DNA of 64,000 nucleotides, from assembly GCF_900078685.2 (NCBI RefSeq), contig NZ_LT546166.1, positions 1,890,287 through 1,954,286 of the forward strand. Direction: 5' to 3'. Below are positions 36,441 to 45,010 of the stretch, one piece after another; the first letter of the stretch is position 1; each line of letters begins with the position of its first letter. The stretch comes from Mycolicibacter icosiumassiliensis. GTDB lineage: Bacteria > Actinomycetota > Actinomycetes > Mycobacteriales > Mycobacteriaceae. The notes under the pieces were generated by a model. The model saw nothing but the letters and a program-made list of their open reading frames with translations, ran no database searches and was not told the DNA's origin. The position numbers and the translations under genes are program-made.

Positions 36441-37931
36441 TTATGCCGCGGTGGGCAGATTCGTCAGGGTGCGGCGTGCTTGTGAGCGCAGGTGTTGGGG
36501 CTGGCGGTCGGGGTGTGCCGGGTCCGGTGGCGGGATGAACCAGGGGTGGCGGTCGGTGCCGAGGTAGACCTGCCAGTTGCTGTGGTGAATCCGGGTGTGG
36601 TGGCGTCGGCATAGCAGAACGCCGTTGTCGAGGCTGGTCACTCCGTTGTCGGTCCACGCGCGGATGTGGTGGGCGTCGCACCATGACACCGGTTTTCCGC
36701 ATCCGGGGAAGGCGCATCCGCCGTCGCGGACGGTCAGGGCTTTGCGGATCTTGGGGGGAAACAATCGTTGGCTGCGGCCGACGTCTAAGGGTGCGCCGTT
36801 GCCGTCGAGGTGCACGGAGTCGAGGGTGCAGTCGCAGGAGACCAGATCGGCGGTCAGGGTGCTGACCGGGCCGGTGAATCCCAACATATCCACTGCCGGC
36901 TCTGTTCGTGGCGTCGCGGCGGCGTGCTGGGTAGAGGTGGGAGGCCGGATCAGGGTGACGTGTGGCAGTACCCCGCCGGAGGCCGGGCGAGACGATCCGG
37001 ATAGGTAGTGGCGTATCAGTTGGCCGAAGCCGTCGGCGCGGCGTCGGGCTGCCGGCCGCGGGTCCGGGGATCCGTCCGGGGCCGGCACCGGACGGCATAA
37101 CGGGTCCAGCGCCGCCTGCAGTTCCTCTCCGGTCAGCACATCGAGGTCGAAACTTCCCGTGATCCGGCCGTCGTCGCCCGGGATCAGTGTCATCTCGTTG
37201 AGTTCGGTGTTCTCGGCCACCGGCACCGTATCGTCGGGTGGTGTGGCCGGCGCCGTGGCGATGGCGATGGCCCGGGCTTTGTTGTTCACCGCGGCCGGGG
37301 TGGTCTGGACCATCAGTTTCGTGACCACTTGGGCCAGCTCGGCGTCGGACAATGGGACCCGATTGGTGATGTGTGTGATCCCCTTGCCGATCGCGTCGGC
37401 GAACTCGATCCCCACGGCGCCCAGGCGTTGGGCCCGGGTGAGGGCCGGCAGCAGGTGGGCGGCTCGGCCCACCCGCGCTGACCGGTATGCCGGGGCCGGG
37501 GCGACACCGAGGCCGGTCAGCAGGCCAGCGCCGGAGCGCAGGTGCTTGCGCGCGGGGATGCCGAGGCGTTCGGAGGCCGCAACCGCCGAGGCGATCACAT
37601 GGTCGAGAAGATTACGCAGGGTGACCGCGGCATCCAGGACTGCCAGAAGCGGGGGCTCATCGAGCACCCGGCGGGGGGCGTCGAGCAGATGAAACAGGGT
37701 CCGCGCGCCGTCATCGTCGGGAACGGGGGCAGGACTCAGGGCGTCGATCAGCTGATTGACGAACGCATCGAGATCGGGGTGGCCATCAACAGTGCCAGAA
37801 CTCCCCGAAGGGGCAGGCAGCGTGTCCGCGGCGGGGGGAGGCGGGGTGACGTGAGCAAGCTCGGGCGATGGCGCGGCACCGGCTGCGTCGGCCTCTCGTC
37901 GCGAGAGTAAATCGAACATATGTTCGATCAT
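36441..37931 (-). CDS. 13E12-family protein: DUF222 plus HNH endonuclease domain
   Basis: About 495 aa. DUF222 covers roughly residues 70-400 and the HNH nuclease is at the C-terminus: CAFPGCGKPVSWCDAHHIRA, LDNGVLLCRRHHTRIHH, with both zinc Cys pairs and the catalytic histidines. These 13E12 repeat-family genes are multicopy in mycobacteria and several are SOS-induced. An exact LexA box overlaps the first codons (37912-37927), so translation may begin at the second ATG (37919), inside the box, or downstream. It is an insertion between the TB22.2-like and Rv3035-like genes. Confidence 0.9.
   Translation of the reverse strand: MIEHMFDLLSRREADAAGAAPSPELAHVTPPPPAADTLPAPSGSSGTVDGHPDLDAFVNQLIDALSPAPVPDDDGARTLFHLLDAPRRVLDEPPLLAVLDAAVTLRNLLDHVIASAVAASERLGIPARKHLRSGAGLLTGLGVAPAPAYRSARVGRAAHLLPALTRAQRLGAVGIEFADAIGKGITHITNRVPLSDAELAQVVTKLMVQTTPAAVNNKARAIAIATAPATPPDDTVPVAENTELNEMTLIPGDDGRITGSFDLDVLTGEELQAALDPLCRPVPAPDGSPDPRPAARRRADGFGQLIRHYLSGSSRPASGGVLPHVTLIRPPTSTQHAAATPRTEPAVDMLGFTGPVSTLTADLVSCDCTLDSVHLDGNGAPLDVGRSQRLFPPKIRKALTVRDGGCAFPGCGKPVSWCDAHHIRAWTDNGVTSLDNGVLLCRRHHTRIHHSNWQVYLGTDRHPWFIPPPDPAHPDRQPQHLRSQARRTLTNLPTAA
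37912..37927. promoter_or_regulatory. LexA (SOS) box
   Basis: TCGAACATATGTTCGA is a perfect 16-bp palindrome and matches the mycobacterial SOS consensus TCGAAC-N4-GTTCGA exactly. It lies across codons 2-7 of the longest HNH reading frame, implying LexA repression and induction on DNA damage. Confidence 0.88.
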
Positions 37932-38058
37932 ACTCGTTTATTGGAACTCCGCAACCCCCCCAGCGGCGGCACGGTCAATGCCTCCGGACCTGGACGCGTA
38001 ACCGAACAATGAGGTCTCCGACTGCCATGCTGTTAGACCGTCATCGGTTGCGATCCGA

Positions 38059-38805
38059 TCATTCGACGAGGTCATCGTGTGGCGGCTGAATGGCATGGTT
38101 GTGAGCGACGGGCGGCCGATTCGGTGGGTCGCCGTGCCAGGGCAGCGCTGACAGTTGCCGCACACTGCGCCGGCCGCCGAAGGCCCGCAGCGCATCGAAA
38201 TCGGAGAGCTCGATCGCCAGCTGATCGGTCGCGGTATCGGGATCGCCGAGTCGCACCGTACCGATCGACGGGGTGGTGAGCCGCATGGCAACTCGGCCGG
38301 CGCCCCGGAAGGCCAGGTCATACATCGTCGTCAAGAATCCGAGCGCGACCTGGTAGCCCAGGTCAGCGGTCCGCGAGCCCGGTTCACCCAACGCGCCGCG
38401 AATGTCGTGTTCGTGGGTGAGGACGTCGAAAATGAGCTGCCCGGCGGCCAGTTCCGGGGTGGCCTGGGCCAGTTGTGTCGCCACCGGGTCGACCGACTCG
38501 CCCCACAAGTCCAGCAGCTCGTCGATACTGTGCCGGCCCAGGCGCTCGATCTGCGCCTGGGTCCATGCCGGCGATGCCACACCGTCCAGGTTGGCGACGA
38601 CCACATCTTGGGCGACGCCAACCAGGTGGGCGACCGTCTGGCCGACGGTCCAGTCGGGGCAGGCCGGCACCGCCAGCTCGGCGACCTCAGCACGGCCGCG
38701 AAGCAGCGCATCGATGCGTCCGTAGATGAGGTGGTACGCCGTCGCAGCATCAGAGCAGGGCAGAAGTCGGGGAGCCGCTTCGTCGTCGGGGTTTCTGGAG
38801 TCCAT
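38059..38805 (-). CDS. Maleylpyruvate isomerase family mycothiol-dependent protein
   Basis: 248 aa. N-terminal DinB/MDMPI four-helix part with VPACPDWTVGQTVAHLVGVA (the conserved CPxWTxxxxxxHL metal-ligand region), then LIFDVLTHEHDIRGALGEPG, containing the THEHDIRGALG motif (further metal-binding His), and a C-terminal SCP2-like domain (AIELSDFDALRAFGGRRSV). Enzymes of this family use mycothiol, the actinobacterial thiol. Substrate unknown. ATG start. Confidence 0.82.
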   Translation of the reverse strand: MDSRNPDDEAAPRLLPCSDAATAYHLIYGRIDALLRGRAEVAELAVPACPDWTVGQTVAHLVGVAQDVVVANLDGVASPAWTQAQIERLGRHSIDELLDLWGESVDPVATQLAQATPELAAGQLIFDVLTHEHDIRGALGEPGSRTADLGYQVALGFLTTMYDLAFRGAGRVAMRLTTPSIGTVRLGDPDTATDQLAIELSDFDALRAFGGRRSVRQLSALPWHGDPPNRPPVAHNHAIQPPHDDLVE

Positions 38806-38914
38806 GGCGAGCGACCGTACTGCAAAAATAAGAAAAGTAAATGTACTCTAAAGTAACGCTAAATCCGGCACGGGCTGGCGGGGGGTTGACGTCGGGGCTG
38901 GACGCTGATTCGCG

Positions 38915-40228
38915 CTAGGCGGGGGCGAAGCTGAACACCTGACCGGCACTGGTGGCCACCACTACCCGCCGGTCGCGGCCGACTGCCACGCCGACCGGAA
39001 ACCCGCGTGACTCGGGCAGCGGATAGCTGTTGATGGTGTGGCCGTCGGCCGGGTCGAACACCAGCAACGACAAGCCGGCCGGGCCCACACTGGTGCCGGC
39101 GGCAACGGTGTAGCCGACCTTTCCGGCCAGGCTCGAGGAGGACAGCGGAGCGGCGTCCTCGCGGCGCCACAGTTGCTCGGCGTGCTCGCCGCGGTCGGCG
39201 AAGGCCACCAGCTCGGTGTCCGGGCCGCCGCCTGACACGATCAACCCGTCGGGCGTCACCGCCGGTGGGGTTTGCGCCAGGAACTTCAGCGGCACCGACC
39301 ATTTGGTCTTGCCGTCGGCGGCGTCGATCGCCCACAGCCGTTGGTCGCGCCCGTTGACGTAGACGGTCGAACCATCGGCGGACAGCACCGGGCTGGACAG
39401 CACCCCGGCGGCGACGGCGTCGCTGGTCCACTCCTGGGTGAGCAGCGGGGTGCCGCCCCGGTGATATTTGAGGCCGACCAGTACGGCCTCCTTGGCGCCC
39501 GGCTGCCACAGGTTCACCACCACGGTGTTGCTCGCCGGGGAGAACGCGGGGGCGGCGGCCACCGGGCAGTCCGGTCGGGCGGGGGCGCAGTCGGACAGTC
39601 CGCGGCGATAGTCGGTCGGGTCGACGCCGTCCACCAGGTCCAGCGGGGTGCCGACGACGGTGCCGCGGTGGGTGTCGAAAACCAGCACCTGACCCAGGTG
39701 TGTTACCACCAGCAGCAGGCCGTCACCGAGGATTCGCGGTGTCGAGGGCATCCCGATCACCGGTGCGCGCCAGCGGATCCACTGCGTGGGCGGAAACGAC
39801 AGCATGGCACCCGGCTGGCCGACGTAGACGTTGTCGAAACCGTCGAAGAGCGCGCCGAAGAACCCGCCGCCCTGATGCAACCGGGTGCACCAGCGTTGGC
39901 GGCCGTGGTCGGCGTTCTCCCACTGCATCAACGAGCAGCCGGCCTCGGTCTGGGCGTTGAGCATCATCCAGCCGTTGGCGCCCAGCGCGGGCCCGGCGCC
40001 CAATTCGCCCTTGACCGAGCGCACCCAGTCCAGTTGCAGGTCCCTGGCCCCCGCCGTGGCGGTGAAGCTGCTGTTGGCGGCGTCGGCGTAGGGGGCGGGC
40101 CAGCCCGGTGCGGGGGCGGCATCCACCCACGAATCGGTGTTGGCGCAACCGCCCAGAAGCCCTGCCACCGCCAGCATTGCGATTCCGGCCAGGACCCCAC
40201 GTCGCCGCAACACAGTGGCAATCCCCAA
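38915..40228 (-). CDS. PQQ-type beta-propeller lipoprotein (Rv3035-like)
   Basis: About 437 aa. Signal peptide with lipobox GLLGGC (Cys near residue 28). The mature part has repeated WD/PQQ-like blades: VYVGQPGAMLSF, GDGLLLVVTHLGQVLVFDTH, STVYVNGRDQRLWAIDAADG, GLSLLVFDPADGHTINSYPL, as in BamB-like proteins. It is likely anchored outside the cytoplasmic membrane. The longest start is a TTG; GTG at 40213 is an alternative. Divergent from the acyltransferase-like gene, which matches Rv3035/Rv3034c. Confidence 0.82.
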   Translation of the reverse strand: MGIATVLRRRGVLAGIAMLAVAGLLGGCANTDSWVDAAPAPGWPAPYADAANSSFTATAGARDLQLDWVRSVKGELGAGPALGANGWMMLNAQTEAGCSLMQWENADHGRQRWCTRLHQGGGFFGALFDGFDNVYVGQPGAMLSFPPTQWIRWRAPVIGMPSTPRILGDGLLLVVTHLGQVLVFDTHRGTVVGTPLDLVDGVDPTDYRRGLSDCAPARPDCPVAAAPAFSPASNTVVVNLWQPGAKEAVLVGLKYHRGGTPLLTQEWTSDAVAAGVLSSPVLSADGSTVYVNGRDQRLWAIDAADGKTKWSVPLKFLAQTPPAVTPDGLIVSGGGPDTELVAFADRGEHAEQLWRREDAAPLSSSSLAGKVGYTVAAGTSVGPAGLSLLVFDPADGHTINSYPLPESRGFPVGVAVGRDRRVVVATSAGQVFSFAPA

Positions 40229-40305
40229 TCCTCGGCCGGGTGTGGTGAACGAGTCCAGGTGAGGGTAGCGCGTGGCGGGAGTCCGCTCGCGTAGGCTTTC
40301 CGGCC

Positions 40306-41043
40306 ATGACGACCATGTGGGGCGCTCCGATCCACAAGCGCTGGCGGGGTTCGCGGCTGCGCGATCCGCGCCAGGCCAAATTCCTCACGCTGGCCTCGCT
40401 GCGCTGGGTGCTGGCCAATCGGGCCTACACACCCTGGTATCTGGTGCGCTACTGGCGGCTGCTGAAGTTCAAGCTGGCCAACCCGCACATCGTCACCCGC
40501 GGCATGGTCTTTCTGGGCAAGGGAGTGGAGATCCAGGCCACCCCGGAGATGTCGTACATGGAGATCGGCCGGTGGGTGCACATCGGCGACAAGAACACCA
40601 TCCGGGCGCACGAAGGCTCCCTGCGATTCGGCGACAAAGTGGTGCTGGGCCGTGACAACGTCATCAACACCTATCTCGACATCGAGCTCGGGGATTCGGT
40701 GCTGATGGCCGACTGGTGCTACGTCTGCGACTTCGACCACAAGATGGACGACATCAACGTGCCGATCAAAGACCAGGGCATCATCAAGAGCCCGGTGCGG
40801 ATCGGGCCGGACACCTGGATCGCGGCCAAGGTCACCATCCTGCGCGACACCAGCATCGGCCGGGGCTGTGTCCTGGGCGCTCACGCCGTGGTCAAGGGCG
40901 TCATCCCGGACTACTCCATCGCGGTGGGGGCGCCGGCCAAGGTGGTCAAGAATCGCAAACTGGCCTGGGAGACCTCGGCCGCCGAGCGGGCCGAGCTGGC
41001 CGCGGCGCTGGCCGACATCGAGCGCAAGAAGGCCGCGCACTGA
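40306..41043 (+). CDS. Left-handed beta-helix acyltransferase (Rv3034c-like)
   Basis: 245 aa. The hexapeptide repeats run from about residue 75 to 220 (GRDNVINTYLDIELGDSVLM, then GPDTWIAAKVTILRDTSIGR and GCVLGAHAVVKGVIPDYSIA), ending GAPAKVVKNRK, as in acetyl/acyltransferases of the maltose O-acetyltransferase type. The N-terminal 70 aa are basic and helical. Within the M. tuberculosis locus it has been proposed to acylate methylglucose lipopolysaccharide; this role is inferred. Complete, ATG start. Confidence 0.82.
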   Translation: MTTMWGAPIHKRWRGSRLRDPRQAKFLTLASLRWVLANRAYTPWYLVRYWRLLKFKLANPHIVTRGMVFLGKGVEIQATPEMSYMEIGRWVHIGDKNTIRAHEGSLRFGDKVVLGRDNVINTYLDIELGDSVLMADWCYVCDFDHKMDDINVPIKDQGIIKSPVRIGPDTWIAAKVTILRDTSIGRGCVLGAHAVVKGVIPDYSIAVGAPAKVVKNRKLAWETSAAERAELAAALADIERKKAAH

Positions 41044-41103
41044 CGGCCGAGTAGTTCTTTGACAAAATTTGTCATGGGTCATTGGCATTTCTCGATGGGC
41101 ACC

Positions 41104-41326
41104 ATGAACATCTCGCTACCCGATTCACTCAAAGAATTCGTGGAACGGTATCGGTTCTCCCCGCTACGGCTACGAGCTCGATGTTCCGGGCTTAGGTGGA
41201 AAGACCTTGGAACACTTCCCGTTTACCGTTACGTACATCGAGCGCGGCGCCCATATCGATGTTCTGCGTGTCCTGCATCAGCGTCGTGACATTCCCGAAC
41301 TGTTGCGCGAACCTGATCAGGACTAG
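41104..41326 (+). pseudogene. parD-parE remnant joined by an internal deletion
   Basis: ATG 41104 starts MNISLPDSLKEFVE, the N-terminus of ParD antitoxins. After 16 codons the sequence passes into the C-terminal part of a RelE/ParE toxin in a different frame (from 41153): GSPRYGYELDVPGL, FPFTVTYIERG, HIDVLRVLHQRRD, ending at TAG 41324. The middle of both genes is gone, so neither product can work. The join is near 41145-41155. Confidence 0.75.
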
Positions 41327-41391
41327 TGTGTCTCGATCGCCAGACGGCCGCCGACGTATCCGGGCCGAGCATTCACCCCTGCTCGGAGTTC

Positions 41392-42237
41392 TCAGCCGAA
41401 CTCAAGGAGCGTATAGGCGCCCCGAAAGTTCTTCGTGGGTCCCCACTGCCAGAAGGCCGGAAACAACGTTCCGAAGAACAGGCCGCGCCCCTTCGGCATC
41501 GGCACATCGTGCACGGCGCTGATACCCGGCACCGTCCCGGTCAGTCCGGCGAGCTGACGCGCCGACAGGCTGAACGGCATCGGGGGCACGCGATAGTGCC
41601 TGGATGAACGCATCCCGCGTGGAGCCAGTCTCTTGACGAGCGTCGGTGGGACATCGAAGAACATCTGACCGCCGGGGAAACGATCGGCGCACGCCGCGAT
41701 CAGGTCCATCGCCTGGCGCGGTTGCAAATACATCAGCAGGCCTTCGGCGGTGATGAAGACGCCGGCGCTGGAGTCGACGTGTGCCATCCAGCTGTAGTCC
41801 AACGCCGACTGCGCGAGATTGGTGATGCGCGGTGACGTTGGCAGCAACTGTTCGCGAAGCCGCATCACAGGCTCCAAATCCACTGATAACCAATTGAATC
41901 GCGGATCTGTCAAAGCAGCGTTCAAGCGCCAGAAGCTGGTTTGGAAGCCCTCGGCAAGCGCGACAACCGTCGCATCAGGGCGCTCCTGCAGATAGGTCGT
42001 CGCGCATCGATCAACGGCCAGTGACCGCAACGCCATCTCCTGGCCGCGACGTCCGAACTTGTCGAAGTCGAAGGCGATGGACCCGACGAGTCGAATCGCC
42101 TCCGGATCATCGATGATGGCGTCGGAGTGCGTCGCTTGATATGCCCGTCCGTTGAGCGTCATCAGGGCGGTTTCCGAAACTCCATTCAGCGCACTGGCGT
42201 CGACTTTGGATTCGGCTGGACGGTCCATCGCGCCCAT
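41392..42237 (-). CDS. Leucine-carboxyl-methyltransferase-type SAM O-methyltransferase
   Basis: 281 aa. The family markers are present: DFDKFGRRGQEMALRSLAVD, VVALAEGFQTSFWRLN (a changed form of the usual VxLGxGLDTRxxR motif), SVDLEPVMRLREQLLP and VFITAEGLLMYLQPRQ. This LCMT group (PF04072) is expanded in actinobacteria and often modifies small molecules. The AEGFQTSF form lacks the usual G-x-G-D, so substrate or activity may differ. The ATGs at 42237 and 42228 are both possible. It follows the LLM remnant on the same strand. Confidence 0.75.
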   Translation of the reverse strand: MGAMDRPAESKVDASALNGVSETALMTLNGRAYQATHSDAIIDDPEAIRLVGSIAFDFDKFGRRGQEMALRSLAVDRCATTYLQERPDATVVALAEGFQTSFWRLNAALTDPRFNWLSVDLEPVMRLREQLLPTSPRITNLAQSALDYSWMAHVDSSAGVFITAEGLLMYLQPRQAMDLIAACADRFPGGQMFFDVPPTLVKRLAPRGMRSSRHYRVPPMPFSLSARQLAGLTGTVPGISAVHDVPMPKGRGLFFGTLFPAFWQWGPTKNFRGAYTLLEFG

Positions 42238-42274
42238 GGTAGTCGGAGAACACCGTTGGGCCGGCCTGTCCCGA

Positions 42275-43221
42275 TCAGGGCTTCAGTGCGGGCAGCACCC
42301 GCTCGACCAGCAGCCGCAGGCTCTCCCAGCCCTCGTCGAGCGGCAGCCCGCCGATCAACGGGTGCAGGGTCACCCCGGTGCGGCCGGCGCGACACTGCGC
42401 TATCAGGTCTTCTGGGGTCAGCACTTCGACCTTGGCCGACGTGCGCAGCTCGGCGATCGTGGCGGCTGGGCTCTCGTTGGGGCGAGGCACTCCCGGCACC
42501 GCCCACGAGGAGTATTCGGTTGCCTCGTGCAGGAAATGGTCGCTGCAGCGGGCCCACGTCGCCTCCGGGTCGGTGGTCAGATGCGTGACGGTGTTGCCGT
42601 TTTCGGGACAGAACACAAATCCCTGTTTGCCGTTGCGCGCCAGTTCATCCCGATACACCGCTTCGATTTCCCGAACCGGGCCGCCCGGCGAGCTGCCGCG
42701 GCGCTCATCCCGCCGATGAAGAACACCGGATGCGGTTTGGAATACGGCTTGGGCGTCACATCGATCAACTGGCCGTGGTACCCAAACGGCTCGTCGCGCC
42801 AGGCTTTGAGCAGCACGTCGAGACATTCGTCCATCAACCGCCCACGCCGCCGGAAGTCCTTACCGACGGCGTGATATTCCTCTGGGCGGTAACCGATTCC
42901 GGCTACGAAACTGACTCGTCCAGCGGACAGCTGATCGAGAACCGCAATGTCCTCGGCAAGACGCACCGGGTCATACAGCGGCACCAGCAGCGCATTGATG
43001 CTGATGCGGATGCTCGTCGTGCGGCCCGCGACGGCCGCGGCCAGCAACAGGGGGGTGGGCAGCCATCCGGTAGCCGCGAGATGATGCTCTTCGCAGCCGA
43101 CGGCGGTGACGCCATGGGCGTCGGCGTAGGACGCCATCTCCAGCGCCGCCCGATACCGGTCGGCATTCCCGGCGCCGGGGACGTTGGTCATGTTCAGGCG
43201 CAGCGCGCTCAATAATGCCAT
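42275..43221 (-). pseudogene. LLM-class flavin/F420 oxidoreductase, frameshifted
   Basis: The first part (43221 to about 42672) encodes a luciferase-like barrel: LNMTNVPGAG, ADAHGVTAVGCEEHHLAAT, GRVSFVAGIGYRPEEYHAV, VFFIGGMSAAAARRAARFG. The rest continues in another frame (IEAVYRDELARNGKQGFVF, HFLHEATEYSSW, VLTPEDLIAQCRAGRTGVTL, GGLPLDEGWESL). About ten residues normally found after AARFG are absent, so a short out-of-frame deletion near 42671 broke the gene. It would have been in an operon with the HxlR regulator upstream. Confidence 0.75.
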
Positions 43222-43331
43222 GGGACGGACCGGTCACCTCCTGGGCGACACCGTAGCGCATGACGAGATCCGGCGATTCATAACGCCGCTGATCGCCGTA
43301 CCACCCGATATCGATGTGCTGCAACGGGTTA

Positions 43332-43979
43332 TCACGCACCGGCCGAGGTATTCGGCGTCGCCGTAGGCGCGAAGAAGGCGCGCAACGCAGCTGCCTCGCC
43401 GTCGATCTCGACCAGCGCGGCGACATCATCGAGCGACAACACGCCTGCCGCGAGCCCGAGGGCGAGAGGCGCCTCGGTGTGCAGCACCGCGTCGAGGTCA
43501 CGCCCGTCGGGCGGCTCGGCCTCGATGCCAGACCCGGTGGCTCGCAACTGCACCATCAGGCCGTCCACGGCGATCCCCACCACCGCGGTCCGATCCGCCG
43601 GCACGCGGCCGGCGAACAGCGCCGGAAGTGCGACGAACAGCCATTCGGAACGGAACTCGTCGCCCTGGGGTCCGCGGATCATCAGCGGCGTCGACCAGCG
43701 GACCAGGGCGTAGATGGGTTCCCGGAGTTGTTCACCCCAGGCGGTGAGCGCGTAGGCGACCGCGCCGCCGGACAATCGCCGCTCGACCACGCCGGCGGTC
43801 TCCAGATCGCGGAGCCGGTCGGTGAGCAGGTTGGTCGCGATGCCGGACAGCCCGTCGCGCAGTTCGCCGTAGCGGGCGGGGCCCAGTAGGAGCTGGCGGA
43901 CGATCAACAGGTTCCAGCGGTCACCCACCACATCCAGGGCCCGGGCCAGCCCGCAGTACTGGCCGTAGTCTCGACTCAT
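43332..43979 (-). CDS. HxlR-family winged-helix regulator with SCP2-like C-terminal domain
   Basis: 215 aa. HxlR-type HTH at residues 5-100: YCGLARALDVVGDRWNLLIV, RQLLLGPARYGELRDGLSGI, ATNLLTDRLRDLETAGVVER. Residues about 120-205 form a sterol-carrier-like domain (AVVGIAVDGLMVQLRATGSG), a common fusion in actinobacteria. Of three consecutive ATGs the last (43979) has the best spacing from AGTAGGTG. Divergent from the hydrolase remnant and upstream of the LLM remnant: both probable target genes are dead. Confidence 0.82.
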   Translation of the reverse strand: MSRDYGQYCGLARALDVVGDRWNLLIVRQLLLGPARYGELRDGLSGIATNLLTDRLRDLETAGVVERRLSGGAVAYALTAWGEQLREPIYALVRWSTPLMIRGPQGDEFRSEWLFVALPALFAGRVPADRTAVVGIAVDGLMVQLRATGSGIEAEPPDGRDLDAVLHTEAPLALGLAAGVLSLDDVAALVEIDGEAAALRAFFAPTATPNTSAGA

Positions 43980-44039
43980 CATCACCTACTTGTTAATCTA
44001 AACCAAAGGTGATTATATCAAGTCAACGAAGGGAACGGC

Positions 44040-44315
44040 ATGACTGTTGCGCAGCGACCCGCTTGGGTCGACGACCAGATGTTGCCGTTTCAGAGCCGGT
44101 TCGTCGACGTCGGCGGGAATCTCGTCCATTCGATGCTGATCATCTGGGGCGACGGTGATTTCGCGTTCGGGGACAACGAACTGCGGCGCTGGGAACAGGC
44201 CCTCACAGATCAGCAGACCGTGATCGGCAACGGCGCCGGCCATTTCGTCCCCTCCGATGCCTCCGAGCATTTCGTGGCGGCGATCCGCGACTGGCACACA
44301 CCGTCGGGGCCATAG
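44040..44315 (+). pseudogene. Alpha/beta-hydrolase remnant with in-frame core deletion
   Basis: 91 aa. The N-terminus (WVDDQMLPFQSRFVDVGGNL) is the first strand region of haloalkane-dehalogenase/epoxide-hydrolase-type proteins. It is joined directly to the C-terminal end of the fold: LIIWGDGDFAFG (Asp of the charge relay), GAGHFVPSDASEHFVAAIRD (catalytic His). The nucleophile elbow and cap are absent, so about 200 residues are missing. It cannot be catalytic. The stop overlaps the next gene's GTG. Confidence 0.75.
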
Positions 44316-44638
44316 TGGCTTACGACGCGCAACTGGCGGCGAGGGTGCGGGAGATCTTCGCCGCCGGCGGCCCGCCGGTCTTTGAGAAGGCGATGTTCGG
44401 GGGCTTGGCATTTATGGTCGCCGGCAAGATCGCGGTCGCCGCCATGGCCGACGGCCTGCTGGTGCGCGTCGGCGCTCAACGCGCCGAAAAGCTGCTGAAA
44501 ACCACTGCCGCGCAGCACATGGCGATGGGCGGGCGGACCATGCGGGGCTGGGTCCACATCGACGGCGAACACCTGCGTTCCCCGCGTCGGCTCAGCTACT
44601 GGATCGACATCGGAATCGCTTCCGCGACAGGCGCTTAG
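44315..44638 (+). CDS. TfoX/Sxy N-terminal-domain protein
   Basis: 107 aa with the TfoX_N pattern: YDAQLAARVREIFAAG, EKAMFGGLAFMVAGKIAVAA, LLVRVGAQRAEKLL, and GGRTMRGWVHIDGEHL. In actinobacteria these small single-domain proteins have no proven link to competence. GTG start overlapping the hydrolase remnant's stop by 1 bp. Confidence 0.82.
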   Translation: MAYDAQLAARVREIFAAGGPPVFEKAMFGGLAFMVAGKIAVAAMADGLLVRVGAQRAEKLLKTTAAQHMAMGGRTMRGWVHIDGEHLRSPRRLSYWIDIGIASATGA

Positions 44639-45010
44639 AGTGAGACTGCTGCGCCGCGGCCGCCTAACACAACGTGGGTGGATTCGCGGTAATGGTCACC
44701 ATTCACCGAACTGGTGACGCCACTTTGTCCGGGCTCGAGCACCGCGTCGCCGGGGTAGGCAGGCCGAGGGGAGAGGAAGGGGATCGCTACCCGAACACCC
44801 TGGGCATCCAACACCGCCGGACGAACCGACATCGTCGCCGGATCGATCGGAACCGCAGCCACGAGCGACGATGCGGTCGCCGTCGCCCGCTTGGTCTCCA
44901 CCAAGATCGTCTCCACCGAGTGATCGACCCGGACATTGGTTGGCGAATCGATGTGCGGCTGGGTTTCCTGGTGGCGGTTATCAGCCGAGCCGTCAACGCG
45001 GCTCTGATGA
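44639..45010. other. Gene-poor stretch with a duplicated WXG-gene 5' fragment
   Basis: This 372-bp gap holds no complete gene I can support. On the minus strand a frame is open from 45096 to 44635 and includes the 25 residues encoded by the 74-bp repeat (AAVPIDPATMSVRPAVLDAQ and GVRV) in phase, but the flanking residues match nothing I know and no WXG motif follows. It is best read as debris of a second copy of the WXG-type module. Confidence 0.5.
44789..44862 (-). repeat. 74-bp direct repeat, truncated copy
   Basis: Matches 47191-47264 over 74 bp with one mismatch (44830 C versus 47232 A). In the intact copy this is codons 3-27 of the WXG100-like gene; here the rest of the gene is missing. 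Confidence 0.85.
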
